Position numbers and translations under genes: made by a program | The notes under the pieces: generated by a model | What the model saw: the letters and a program-made list of their open reading frames with translations, nothing else | Databases searched by the model: none | Told to the model about the DNA's origin: nothing | DNA from: Microbacterium sp. MYb62 | GTDB taxonomy: Bacteria > Actinomycetota > Actinomycetes > Actinomycetales > Microbacteriaceae | Direction of reading: 5' to 3' | DNA length: 64,000 nt | Assembly (NCBI RefSeq): GCF_002979475.1 | Contig: NZ_PCOY01000022.1 | Span: 1 to 64,000 of the forward strand | Shown: piece after piece, positions 15,330-23,752 of the stretch | Position numbering within the stretch: position 1 is the stretch's first letter | How the letters are laid out: every line of letters starts with the position of its first letter

Positions 15330-17153
15330 GTGAGCGCTGATGTGCAGCAGTTCCAGGTGGACCTGCGCGGTGTCGTGGATCTGCTCAGCAGGCACATCTA
15401 CTCCAGCCCCCGGGTGTATCTGCGGGAGCTGCTGCAGAACGCCCGGGATGCGATCACCGCCCGCCGCGAGGTGGACGGCGGGGGCGGACGCATCCGGATC
15501 ACTCCCCTGACCGCGGAGACCGGCGAGTTCGTGCTGCGCGACGACGGCGTCGGTCTCACCGCGACGGAGGTCGCCGACCTGCTGGCGACCGTCGGCCGCA
15601 GCTCCAAGCGCGACATCTTCGACCTCCCCCGCAGCGACTACCTCGGGCAGTTCGGAATCGGCCTGCTCAGCTGCTTCATGGTCGCGGACACGATCGTGAT
15701 CCGCTCGCGCAGTGCGCGGGGAGGCGCTTCGGTCGAGTGGACGGGCAGCGCGGACGGCACCTTCCAGGTCGCCGAGATCGACGAGGAGCTGCCGATCGGC
15801 ACCAGCGTGCACCTCGTGCCGCGATTCGACGCCGATGAGCTGCTGCGCCCGGCTGCCGTGCACGAGCTGGCGACGACCTTCGGCGAGTTCCTCCCGGTGC
15901 GAGTGACCGTCGACACGACCGCCGGCGACATCGACATCACCAGGGACCCCCCGTTCCTCGATGCCGCCCAGGACCCCGAGCGGGCCCTGGAGTACGGGAG
16001 GGATCTGCTCGGCGCCGCTCCTCTCGACGTGATCGAGCTGAACGAACCGGCCACCGGCACCCGCGGCCTCGCGTACGTCCTGCCTTACGCCCCGCCTCCC
16101 GGCGCACGCCAGGCGACGCGCATGTACCTGGGTCGCATGCTGCTCTCCGAGCGCGTCGACGACGTGCTCCCCGACTGGGCGTTCTTCGTGCGCGCCGTGA
16201 TCGACTCCACCGGTCTCGCCCCCACCGCGAGCAGGGAATCGCTGGTCGAGGACGCGGCGCTCGAACGCGTGCGCGAACAGCTGGGTGCCGGCATCCGCCG
16301 CTGGGTGCTCGAACTGGGACTGCGCGAACCGCACCGCCTCGCGCAGTTCGTCGCGGTGCACGAGGTCGGACTCAAGTCGCTGGTGCGCCATGACGAGGAA
16401 CTGGCCCGCTTCATCTCCCGCTGGCTGACCGTCGAGACCACGCACGGCACACTGCGGATCGGTGATCTCGTCGAGCGGTACTCGCACGTCCGCTATGCGC
16501 AGACCGTGGACGAGTTCCGACAGGTCGCCGGCATCTCCCCCGCCGACGAGGTGCTCGTGAACGGCGGATATCTCTACGACGCCGACCTGGTCCGGATGCT
16601 GCCCGACCTCTACCCGCACGTCACGGTCGAGCAGGTGGACGTCACGGGCGAACTCGACCGCCTCGACCCGCCTCCCCTCGACGACCGCGACGCCGCGGTG
16701 GCCCTGGAGGCGCGTGCGGGGGCCGTTCTCGCCGCCTCCGACTGCGCCGTCGTGGTCCGGTCCATCGACCGTCCCGACCTGGCCGGGCTCTACGTGGCCG
16801 ACCCCGAGGTGCTGCGCGCGATCGATCGCGGACGCACCAAGGGCATCACCGGCGCACTGTGGGGCGGCGTGCTCGACCGCATCGACAAGACGCTGTCCTC
16901 GGCACGAGAGGACGACCTGAGCGCACGTCTCTGCCTGAACTGGTCGAACCGGGTCGTCCGCGCCCTCGTGCGCGTGCAGGACGAGGCCGTCTTTGCCCGC
17001 ACGGTGCAGCTCCTCTACATCCAGGCACTCCTCGCCGGGCACCATCCGCTCGCCGACGCCGACCGGGCGCTGATGACCAGCGCGCTCGCCGACCTCGTCT
17101 CGCTCTCGGCCGGCCTGGAGGGGGACACCATCCCCTTCGGCGACGCCCGCTGA
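15330..17153 (+). CDS. Hsp90-family (HtpG-like) ATPase
   Basis: The 607-residue protein keeps the GHKL ATP site of Hsp90: Glu33, Asn37 and Asp40 in ELLQNARDA, LRDDGVGLT, and GQFGIGLLSCFMVAD. The middle-domain catalytic Arg is present in SRESLVED, but the neighbouring Gln of the canonical SREMLQ loop is replaced by Val. The C-terminal third is only distantly HtpG-like and has no MEEVD tail. The GTG start is chosen because AGGAGGGA lies 6 nt upstream; an ATG 21 bp earlier has no ribosome site. A TPR-like gene starts 23 bp after the stop, suggesting a chaperone-partner pair. The relatives I know of are usually listed simply as HSP90 family protein. Confidence 0.85.
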   Translation: MSADVQQFQVDLRGVVDLLSRHIYSSPRVYLRELLQNARDAITARREVDGGGGRIRITPLTAETGEFVLRDDGVGLTATEVADLLATVGRSSKRDIFDLPRSDYLGQFGIGLLSCFMVADTIVIRSRSARGGASVEWTGSADGTFQVAEIDEELPIGTSVHLVPRFDADELLRPAAVHELATTFGEFLPVRVTVDTTAGDIDITRDPPFLDAAQDPERALEYGRDLLGAAPLDVIELNEPATGTRGLAYVLPYAPPPGARQATRMYLGRMLLSERVDDVLPDWAFFVRAVIDSTGLAPTASRESLVEDAALERVREQLGAGIRRWVLELGLREPHRLAQFVAVHEVGLKSLVRHDEELARFISRWLTVETTHGTLRIGDLVERYSHVRYAQTVDEFRQVAGISPADEVLVNGGYLYDADLVRMLPDLYPHVTVEQVDVTGELDRLDPPPLDDRDAAVALEARAGAVLAASDCAVVVRSIDRPDLAGLYVADPEVLRAIDRGRTKGITGALWGGVLDRIDKTLSSAREDDLSARLCLNWSNRVVRALVRVQDEAVFARTVQLLYIQALLAGHHPLADADRALMTSALADLVSLSAGLEGDTIPFGDAR

Positions 17154-17176
17154 CACCTCACCGAAAGGTTCCGTCC

Positions 17177-19975
17177 ATGGCACGTCCGAAGAAGCGCTTC
17201 CAGCAGCTGATCGAGGAGATCGACCGCACGCCGTGGGGGCACGCTGAGCAGGCCCTCGTCTCCGAAGCCGTGGCCCTGGCCGTCGAGATCGGCGACGAGC
17301 GCCTGGAATACGAGGCGCGCATGCGGCAGACCGCGTCGGCCAACATGAACGGCGCGACCGACGTCATGCTCAACTCGTTCGCCTGGTGCCTCGCCCATCA
17401 CGACGCCGACCCGCAGCGTTTCCCCGCCGACCTCGACAACGGCGGCGCCGACCTGATGTGGCAGTTCAAGTGGATGGCATCGTCGCTGCGGTCCTCCCCC
17501 GCGTTCTCGCAGGACCAGATCGCTGCCGTGCTCGACGACATGGAGTCGCACTACCGCGCGGCGGGCCTCGGCGTCAGCGGCGTGCTCACCGCCCGCTTCG
17601 AGGACGCCTGGGATGCCGGACGCATGGATGAAGCCGAGAAGCTGCGGGCGCAGTTGGAGGGCACACCACGCGACGACCACAGTCACTGCGATGCCTGCGG
17701 ACGCAGCCAGATCGCCGGCTTCTTCGCGGACACCGACCGCGAAGCCGAGGCGATCGTGCTCGTCGAGGAGATGATCGAGGGCGGCTTCTCCTGCGGCGAG
17801 GAGCCGGAGCACGCCCTGTCGCGCGTGCTGCTCCCCTACCTGCGCGCCGGACGCCTCGACGAGGCGAAGACCGCGCACCTGCGCAGCTACCGGCTGGCGA
17901 AGGACAACCCCGACAACCTGCGCATCGTCGCCAACAACATCGTGTTCGCCGCCCTCACCGGCAACGAGGCCCGCGCCCTCGCGCTGGTCGAGAAGCACAT
18001 CGCCTGGCTCGCGCACGACGGGCTGAACGTCGACGCGCACTTCGCAGCACTCGCCGCCCTCGCCGTCGCGTTGGACCGGGTCACGGCCGCAGGCCACGGC
18101 GACACCCCGGTGCGCGGTGCGGACGCGCCCGCCCTCGTGGCGTTCTTCGGCGCGCACGAAGGCCCCTGGAGCGCATCCGAACTCGCCGCGTCCGCATGGA
18201 CGGCAGCGGAGCGCATCGGCGCCGGATTCGACGGTCGCGACGGCACCGACGGTCATGCGCGCAGCCTGGAGCGGATGCGGGCGCTCGCGGGCGAGCAGTA
18301 CGACGTGCCGATCCGTTCGGACGCGTTCGTCGCCCCCGTCCCCTCGCTCACGCCGGTCGATGCGGACGCATGGTTCGAACGCGCCATGCAGCTCGCGCAG
18401 TTCGGGGCGGAGCACGAGACGCTCGACGCCCTGCCCCGTGCCCTCGAGGTCGAAGACCCCGCGAAGCGCGCCCAGCTGCTCTCGATGCGCCTGGGCATCC
18501 TCATCGCGCTCGACCGCGCCGACGAAGCCCTGCAACTGCTGCCCGAGCGCGTCGCCGCGCTGAGGGCGGCCGGACGAGACGTGCAGGCCGAGCTCGAGGA
18601 GCGCATCGGTCTCGCCACCTTCGGTCTGAACACACCCGAGACGACCGCCGCGCTGGAGGAGGAGATCGCCGCTTCGGACGGGCTCCCCGCCTGGACTCGA
18701 GGCGACCTCGCGATCAGCCGCGCCGCCCTGCACCTGCAGTCTGGCGAGCCGGATGCCGCCCTGGATCACGCCGAGGTGGCCGCCCGGTCGTTCACCGAAG
18801 CCGAGGACACCCGGCTGGCGAACACCACGACGCTGCTGGCGATCTCGGCCGTGCTGAGCAAGGGCGACCTCGAGGCCGGGAGCGCGCTGCTGGACCGCTT
18901 CCTCTCGCAGGACGACCTCAGCACCGGCCACCGGGCACAGGCGCTGCAGACCCGCGCCCGCGTGCGCGGCGGCGGCAGCACCTATGTCGAGGGCGCGACC
19001 GACGCCGACGAGGCCTGTCGACTGCTCGCCGAACTCGGCGCGACCCGTGCACTCGGCGACGCCCACCTGCTCGCGGGCGCCCTCTGGGAAGATGCCGACG
19101 AGCCCGAGAAGGCGGTCTCCCGTTACCGTCTCGCCGCACGGCTGGGCGGTGAAGCCGGTGGCGACACGACCGGCGTCGACTTCCGCCTCGCCCGCGTCAT
19201 GCTGCGCGTCGGCGATGCGGAAGAGGCCGCGGAGCTCTTCGGCGACGTGCTGCAGCGCGAGGAGGAGGCCGAGATCCCGGCCGGCTCTCGCGCCATGACG
19301 GCGTCGATGCTGGCACGAGCCCTGAGCGCGGCCGGCGAGTTCGGTCAGTCGGTCGGCGCGCACGGCTACGCCTCCGAGCTGTTCGGCCAGGCCGAGGAGC
19401 ACGCGGATCAGGCGATGTCGATGACGGAGCAGGCCAAGATCCTCGCCCGCTTCGATGAGCACGACGACGCGATCTCTCTGCTCGAGTCGGCGGCCGAGAT
19501 CGTGCGGCGCGCCCCCGACGCCGTCGGCGCGCTGACCGAGGTGCTGCACAGCCTCGGTCAGGCCTACGGCGGGCGCGGCGACGAGCGCGCGTTCGGCCTC
19601 TTCGACGAGGTCGCAGCGCTCGCACAGCAGCACGAGGCCGAGTGGCTGCTCGCCGACGTGACCGACTCGCGCGCACGTGCCCTGGCCGAGCTCGGCCGTG
19701 TCGATGAGGCGGTGTCGGCCGCGCTCACCGCGGCCGACGGCTTCGCGGCGATCGGTGACCTGGGCTCCGCCGGAGGCTCCGAGCTGTTCGCCGCGCGGGT
19801 GCTCGCGGGCAACGACCGCTCAGCCGACGCCGTACCCGTCTACCGCAGCGCGATCGAGCACGCCGCCGGCCACCCGCCACTGCTGCAGGTGGCCGCCCTC
19901 GAGCTCGGCAACGTGTTCGAGGCGCTCGGTCGACACGGCGAGGCCGCCGAGGTCCGCGCGCATCTGGAGAGCTGA
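17177..19975 (+). CDS. Large TPR-like repeat protein partnered with the Hsp90 ATPase
   Basis: The 932-residue protein is almost entirely Ala/Leu/Glu/Asp-rich helical-hairpin repeats of TPR type (for example EPEKAVSRYRLAARLGG and GRVDEAVSAALTAADGFAAIGD), strongest from about residue 400 to the end. A possible zinc knuckle, HSHCDACGR, is near residues 167-175. No signal peptide, membrane span or catalytic motif is seen, so it is a cytoplasmic scaffold. GAAAGG precedes the ATG. It follows the Hsp90-like gene by 23 bp. In eukaryotes TPR proteins are the main Hsp90 co-chaperones, so a functional pair is plausible but unproven. Confidence 0.8.
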   Translation: MARPKKRFQQLIEEIDRTPWGHAEQALVSEAVALAVEIGDERLEYEARMRQTASANMNGATDVMLNSFAWCLAHHDADPQRFPADLDNGGADLMWQFKWMASSLRSSPAFSQDQIAAVLDDMESHYRAAGLGVSGVLTARFEDAWDAGRMDEAEKLRAQLEGTPRDDHSHCDACGRSQIAGFFADTDREAEAIVLVEEMIEGGFSCGEEPEHALSRVLLPYLRAGRLDEAKTAHLRSYRLAKDNPDNLRIVANNIVFAALTGNEARALALVEKHIAWLAHDGLNVDAHFAALAALAVALDRVTAAGHGDTPVRGADAPALVAFFGAHEGPWSASELAASAWTAAERIGAGFDGRDGTDGHARSLERMRALAGEQYDVPIRSDAFVAPVPSLTPVDADAWFERAMQLAQFGAEHETLDALPRALEVEDPAKRAQLLSMRLGILIALDRADEALQLLPERVAALRAAGRDVQAELEERIGLATFGLNTPETTAALEEEIAASDGLPAWTRGDLAISRAALHLQSGEPDAALDHAEVAARSFTEAEDTRLANTTTLLAISAVLSKGDLEAGSALLDRFLSQDDLSTGHRAQALQTRARVRGGGSTYVEGATDADEACRLLAELGATRALGDAHLLAGALWEDADEPEKAVSRYRLAARLGGEAGGDTTGVDFRLARVMLRVGDAEEAAELFGDVLQREEEAEIPAGSRAMTASMLARALSAAGEFGQSVGAHGYASELFGQAEEHADQAMSMTEQAKILARFDEHDDAISLLESAAEIVRRAPDAVGALTEVLHSLGQAYGGRGDERAFGLFDEVAALAQQHEAEWLLADVTDSRARALAELGRVDEAVSAALTAADGFAAIGDLGSAGGSELFAARVLAGNDRSADAVPVYRSAIEHAAGHPPLLQVAALELGNVFEALGRHGEAAEVRAHLES

Positions 19976-19983
19976 GCGCCCGC

Positions 19984-21708
19984 TCAGAAGAGCTGGCGCC
20001 AGTTCGCCTTCGCGAGGTCGAGGAGCTCGTCACCGCGCCCGGACATGACCGTCCGGATCGCGTAGAGCGCGAAGCCCTTGACCTGCGCGGCCTCGATCGC
20101 CGGCGGCATGGACAGCTCCTGCCGCTCGGTGACCACGTCGAGCAGGGCGGGACCGTCGTGGGCGAGCACCTCGCGCACGGCATCCGGGAGGTCTTCGCTG
20201 CGCTCCACCCGGCGCGCGAAGATCCCCATCGCCTCGGCGATCGCGGCGAAGCTCGGGTTCTCCAGCCCGGTCCCGTACGTGACGAACCCGGCGGCCTTCA
20301 TCTCGAGTTCGACGAAGTTCAGCGACGAGTTGTTGACCACGATCGTCTTCACCGGCAGCTTGTTCTGCGTCAGGGTGAGCAGCTCGCCGAGCATCATCGA
20401 CAGTCCGCCGTCGCCGGCCAGCGCGACGACCTGTCGGCCCGGGTGCGCGACCTGCGCTCCGATGCCGTGCATGAGCGCGTTCGCCATGGAACCGTGGGTG
20501 AACGAGCCGATCAGACGACGGTTCTCGGTCATCGAGAGGTAGCGCGCCGCCCACACGGTCGGCGACCCCACGTCGGCGGTGAATATCGCGTCGTCCGTCG
20601 CATACTCGTCCAGGAGCCGGGCGAGGTACTGCGGGTGGATGGGACGCTTGCCCTTCGCCGGCACCGCCAGCTCGTCGAGCTTCTTCCTCGTCTTGCGGTA
20701 GTGCGCGGTGGCGTCATCGAGGTGGCCGCGGTCCTCCTTCCGCGCCACGCGTGGCAACAGCGCCTCGGCCGTGGCCCGCACATCGCCGACCAGGCCCAGA
20801 TCGAGCGGATGCCGCTTGCCGAGCTGTGCACCGCGGATGTCGACCTGGATCGTCTTGGCGTTGTCGGGGTAGAACTGCTCGTACGGGAAGTCGCTGCCCA
20901 GCACCAGCAGGGCATCGGCAGCCTCCATGGCGCGGAAGCCGGAGGCGAAGCCGAGAAGCCCCGTCATCCCGACGTCGAAGGGGTTGTCGTATTCGATGAA
21001 CTCCTTGCCACGGAGCGCGTGCACGATGGGCGCGCCCAGTTTGTCGGCGAGCGCGATCACCTCGTCGTGCGCGCCTTCGACACCGGCACCGGCGAGGATC
21101 GTGACCTTCTTCGCCGCGTTCAGCAGCGTCGCTGCCTTCTCGAGCTCCGCACCGTTGGGCACGACCACGGGGCGGGCACGCTCGATCACGACGGCACGGT
21201 CGTCGGCGATGTCGGCGAGGGCGACGTCCCCGGGGATCACGAGCACGGCGACGCCGCGCTGCTCCACGGCGGCGCGCATGGCGATCTCCAGCAGCCTCGG
21301 CATCTGCTTCGGGTCGGCGACATACTCGACGTAGACGCTGCACTCGCGGAAGAGATCCTGCGGATGCGTCTCCTGGAAGTAGCCCGTGCCGATCTCGGTG
21401 GTGGGGATGTGCGCGGCGATCGCGAGCACGGGGACGCGCGAACGATTCGCGTCGTACAGGCCGTTGATGAGGTGCAGGTTGCCCGGGCCGCAGGATCCGG
21501 CGACGACAGCGAGCTCGCCGGTCGTGGCGGCATCGGCCGCGGCGGCGAAAGCGGCGGCCTCCTCGTGCCGCACGTGCACCCAGCGGATCGTGCCGTCCTT
21601 GCGCAGCGCGTCCGTGAAGCCGTTCAGCGAGTCCCCCGGAATGCCGTAGACACGGTTGATCCCGTTGGCGTGCAGAGTCTTGACGATGTTCTCAGCGACG
21701 TTGGCCAT
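19984..21708 (-). CDS. poxB: Pyruvate oxidase / pyruvate dehydrogenase (quinone), thiamine-dependent
   Basis: The 574-residue enzyme has the three TPP-family domains: N-terminal PYR domain with catalytic Glu in VRHEEAAAFA, central FAD/DHS domain, and C-terminal PP domain with the TPP motif AGDGGLSMM ... NN. GSCGPGNLHLINGLYDA matches PoxB. It oxidises pyruvate to acetate and CO2 with electrons to menaquinone or, in oxidase relatives, to oxygen. The C-terminal membrane-binding segment of E. coli PoxB is not obvious. Leaderless start. It faces the TPR gene, stop to stop, with 8 bp between. Confidence 0.88.
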   Translation of the reverse strand: MANVAENIVKTLHANGINRVYGIPGDSLNGFTDALRKDGTIRWVHVRHEEAAAFAAAADAATTGELAVVAGSCGPGNLHLINGLYDANRSRVPVLAIAAHIPTTEIGTGYFQETHPQDLFRECSVYVEYVADPKQMPRLLEIAMRAAVEQRGVAVLVIPGDVALADIADDRAVVIERARPVVVPNGAELEKAATLLNAAKKVTILAGAGVEGAHDEVIALADKLGAPIVHALRGKEFIEYDNPFDVGMTGLLGFASGFRAMEAADALLVLGSDFPYEQFYPDNAKTIQVDIRGAQLGKRHPLDLGLVGDVRATAEALLPRVARKEDRGHLDDATAHYRKTRKKLDELAVPAKGKRPIHPQYLARLLDEYATDDAIFTADVGSPTVWAARYLSMTENRRLIGSFTHGSMANALMHGIGAQVAHPGRQVVALAGDGGLSMMLGELLTLTQNKLPVKTIVVNNSSLNFVELEMKAAGFVTYGTGLENPSFAAIAEAMGIFARRVERSEDLPDAVREVLAHDGPALLDVVTERQELSMPPAIEAAQVKGFALYAIRTVMSGRGDELLDLAKANWRQLF

Positions 21709-21714
21709 ACTTCG

Positions 21715-21720
21715 ACCCTA
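21715..21720 (-). promoter_or_regulatory. -10 box of a leaderless poxB promoter
   Basis: On the minus strand TAGGGT is followed by CGAAGT and the ATG, giving exactly -12 to -7 for transcription starting on the ATG. No ribosome binding site is present. Confidence 0.55.
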
Positions 21721-21772
21721 CGCCCGGGGCAGGGGACGAGGCGCGTCGGCGGCCCCCGGCCGGGAGGGCGGT

Positions 21773-22210
21773 TCAGTACTCCTGCGCGCCGTCCCGCTCC
21801 GGCTCCGGGCTGCGACGGAACGCCCGTCCCGAGACCGAGGCCGGTGCGATGCGGACGTAGACGCGCTTGAGCGTGGGGATCCAGGGACGAAGGCCCGCGG
21901 CATCCGCACGGTGCACGTCGGCGTCCGCCTCCAGAGCGGTCGCGTGTCCACGGATGATCACGCTCCAGGCATCGGTGTCGGTGTGGTCGTCGACCTCGAA
22001 CAGCACGTCGGTGTTCACCGTCAGCTCGAACAGCTTGCTGCCCGGGGCGGTGCGGAACAGGATCCCGTCGCCGTCGACCACGTAGTTCACGGGGAAGATG
22101 TCGATCGTGTCGCCGACGTGGGTGACCAATCGCCCCAGCTCCTGGGTGCCGAGCCGCTCCCAGCTCTGGTCGGAGGTCAGCGTCTCGATGGGGTCGGTGT
22201 GCGCGCTCAT
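21773..22210 (-). CDS. Pyridoxamine 5'-phosphate oxidase-fold (flavin/FMN-binding split barrel) protein
   Basis: The 145-residue protein is a one-domain split barrel: WERLGTQELGRLVTHVGDTIDIFPVNYV in parts (LGRLVTHV, IFPVNYV), RTAPGSKLFELTVNTDVLFEVDD, and a C-terminal strand with RVYVRIAP. This subgroup binds FMN, F420 or haem and often lacks true PNPOx activity; the cofactor cannot be assigned. The start MSAHTD has GGAGA about 10 nt upstream. It is monocistronic between poxB and gabD and is followed by no obvious terminator. Confidence 0.75.
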   Translation of the reverse strand: MSAHTDPIETLTSDQSWERLGTQELGRLVTHVGDTIDIFPVNYVVDGDGILFRTAPGSKLFELTVNTDVLFEVDDHTDTDAWSVIIRGHATALEADADVHRADAAGLRPWIPTLKRVYVRIAPASVSGRAFRRSPEPERDGAQEY

Positions 22211-22248
22211 GCCGCCATTGTCTCCCACGCGGGTGTCCGTGGGCACGA

Positions 22249-22321
22249 GATTCCGTTCCGGGCGCAGTTTCCGTCTGCTGCAGCCGCGGCGAGCGACAGA
22301 AAGTGTGACCGGAACGGAATC
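22249..22321. repeat. Dispersed palindromic element, copy 2 (also possible terminator)
   Basis: GATTCCGTTCCGG (22249-22261) and CCGGAACGGAATC (22309-22321) are perfect 13-bp inverted repeats enclosing 47 bp. The right half, beginning GAGCGACAGAAAGTG, resembles the element at 13559-13588. It lies just after the stop of the aldehyde dehydrogenase gene (22330). Confidence 0.6.
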
Positions 22322-22329
22322 CGTGGGAC

Positions 22330-23694
22330 TCAGCCGATGCGGATGAGCTTCTTGTTGACGAACTCGTCGGCGGCGAGGTGGCCGAGCTCACGGGCGGTGC
22401 CGCTGCGCTTGATCCCGCCGAACGGCAGCTCCGGGCTGTCGGCCAGCACCAGGTTGACGTAGACCATGCCGGCCTCGATCTTGTCGGCCACGCGCTCAGC
22501 CTGCGCGGCATCGGTCGTGAAGACATAGGAGCCGAGGCCGAAGGTCGTGTCGTTCGCGAGTGCGACCGCCGCGTCCTCATCCGCCACCCGGTAGACGACC
22601 GCAGCCGGACCGAAGAGCTCCTCGTGATAGACGTTCATCTCCGGTGTGACGTCGGCGAGCACGGTCGGCGCGAAGAACGCGCCATCGCGGGTGCCACCGG
22701 TGAGCAGCGTCGCGCCCTGCTCGACGGCCTGGTCGACCTGCTTCTGCAGGTTGACCGCAGCGGTCTCGGACGACACCGGCCCGAGGACCGTGTCGTCGAG
22801 CATGGGATCCGTCGCCTCGACGTCCGCCATCTTCTGCGTGAACTTCTCGACGAACGCGTCGTACAGCCCGTCGACGACGATGAAGCGCTTGGCGCCGTTG
22901 CAGGCCTGGCCGTTGTTGTCGAGGCGCGCATCGACGCCGGCCTGGACGGTGGCATCGAGGTCGTCGGTCGAGAGCACGATGAACGGGTCGGACCCGCCGA
23001 GCTCGAGCGCGACCTTCTTGAGGTGCCGTCCGGCGATCTCGGCGACTGCGGCTCCAGCGCGCTCCGAGCCGGTGAGCGAGACGCCCTGCACCCGGGGGTC
23101 GGCGATCATCGTCGCGATCTGCTCGTTCGTGGCGAGCACGTTCTGGTAGGCGCCCTTCGGGAAGCCGGCGTCGTGATAGATCTTCTCGATCGCGGTCGAC
23201 GACTCCGGGCACTGCGGTGCAGGCTTGAGCAGGATCGTGTTGCCCACGATCAGGTTCGGCGCCGCGAAACGCACGATCTGGTAGGCCGGGAAGTTCCACG
23301 GCATGATGCCGACGAGCGGGCCGAGCGAAGAGCGGCGGATGACGGCCGACCCCTCCCCCATGATCGCGATCGGCTGGTCGGCCATGATCGCCTCCGCCTG
23401 GTCGGCGTAGTACTCGGCGATGTCGGCGGCGAAGTCGACCTCTCCGAGCGCGGCTTCACGGGGCTTGCCCATCTCACGCACGAAGATGTCGGCGAGCTCC
23501 TCACGACGCTCGCGGTGCAGCTCGGCCGCACGGCGGACCAGGGCGGCACGCTCGGCGACCGTCGAGGAACGGGACCACTCGCGGTGCGCCGCATCGGCCG
23601 CGGCGACGGCCTCGTCGATCTGGGCGTCCGTGAAGGTGTCGAAAGACGCCAGCGTCTCTCCGGTGGCGGGGTTGATGACGGCGTAGTCGGTCAT
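22330..23694 (-). CDS. NAD(P)-dependent aldehyde dehydrogenase, GabD1/Sad type
   Basis: The 454-residue enzyme has the ALDH fold with catalytic Glu in ALELGGSDP and nucleophile Cys in NNGQACNGAKRF. Lack of the usual N-terminal strand extension and the NNGQACN box place it with the short GabD1/Sad succinate-semialdehyde dehydrogenases. In this cluster it would take succinate semialdehyde to succinate or act on 4-aminobutanal. A strong hairpin separates it from the preceding ALDH gene, so it may be expressed at a different level. AGAGGA is 8 nt before the ATG. Confidence 0.88.
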   Translation of the reverse strand: MTDYAVINPATGETLASFDTFTDAQIDEAVAAADAAHREWSRSSTVAERAALVRRAAELHRERREELADIFVREMGKPREAALGEVDFAADIAEYYADQAEAIMADQPIAIMGEGSAVIRRSSLGPLVGIMPWNFPAYQIVRFAAPNLIVGNTILLKPAPQCPESSTAIEKIYHDAGFPKGAYQNVLATNEQIATMIADPRVQGVSLTGSERAGAAVAEIAGRHLKKVALELGGSDPFIVLSTDDLDATVQAGVDARLDNNGQACNGAKRFIVVDGLYDAFVEKFTQKMADVEATDPMLDDTVLGPVSSETAAVNLQKQVDQAVEQGATLLTGGTRDGAFFAPTVLADVTPEMNVYHEELFGPAAVVYRVADEDAAVALANDTTFGLGSYVFTTDAAQAERVADKIEAGMVYVNLVLADSPELPFGGIKRSGTARELGHLAADEFVNKKLIRIG

Positions 23695-23716
23695 GACATG
23701 TCCTCTCGTGTGTGGT

Positions 23717-23748
23717 GGTGCGGGGTCCGACGACGCGGGCCCCGCACC
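23717..23748 (-). terminator. Stem-loop between the two aldehyde dehydrogenase genes
   Basis: GGTGCGGGGTCC and GGGCCCCGCACC form a 12-bp stem (one G-T pair) with an 8-nt loop in the 58-bp gap. It could be a terminator or a processing site lowering expression of the distal ALDH. Confidence 0.55.
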
Positions 23749-23752
23749 GGAA

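Noticed and set aside
15174..17183. Long frame antisense to the Hsp90 gene
   Set aside because: It contains no domains and covers the reverse strand of a conserved ATPase, so it is not a gene.
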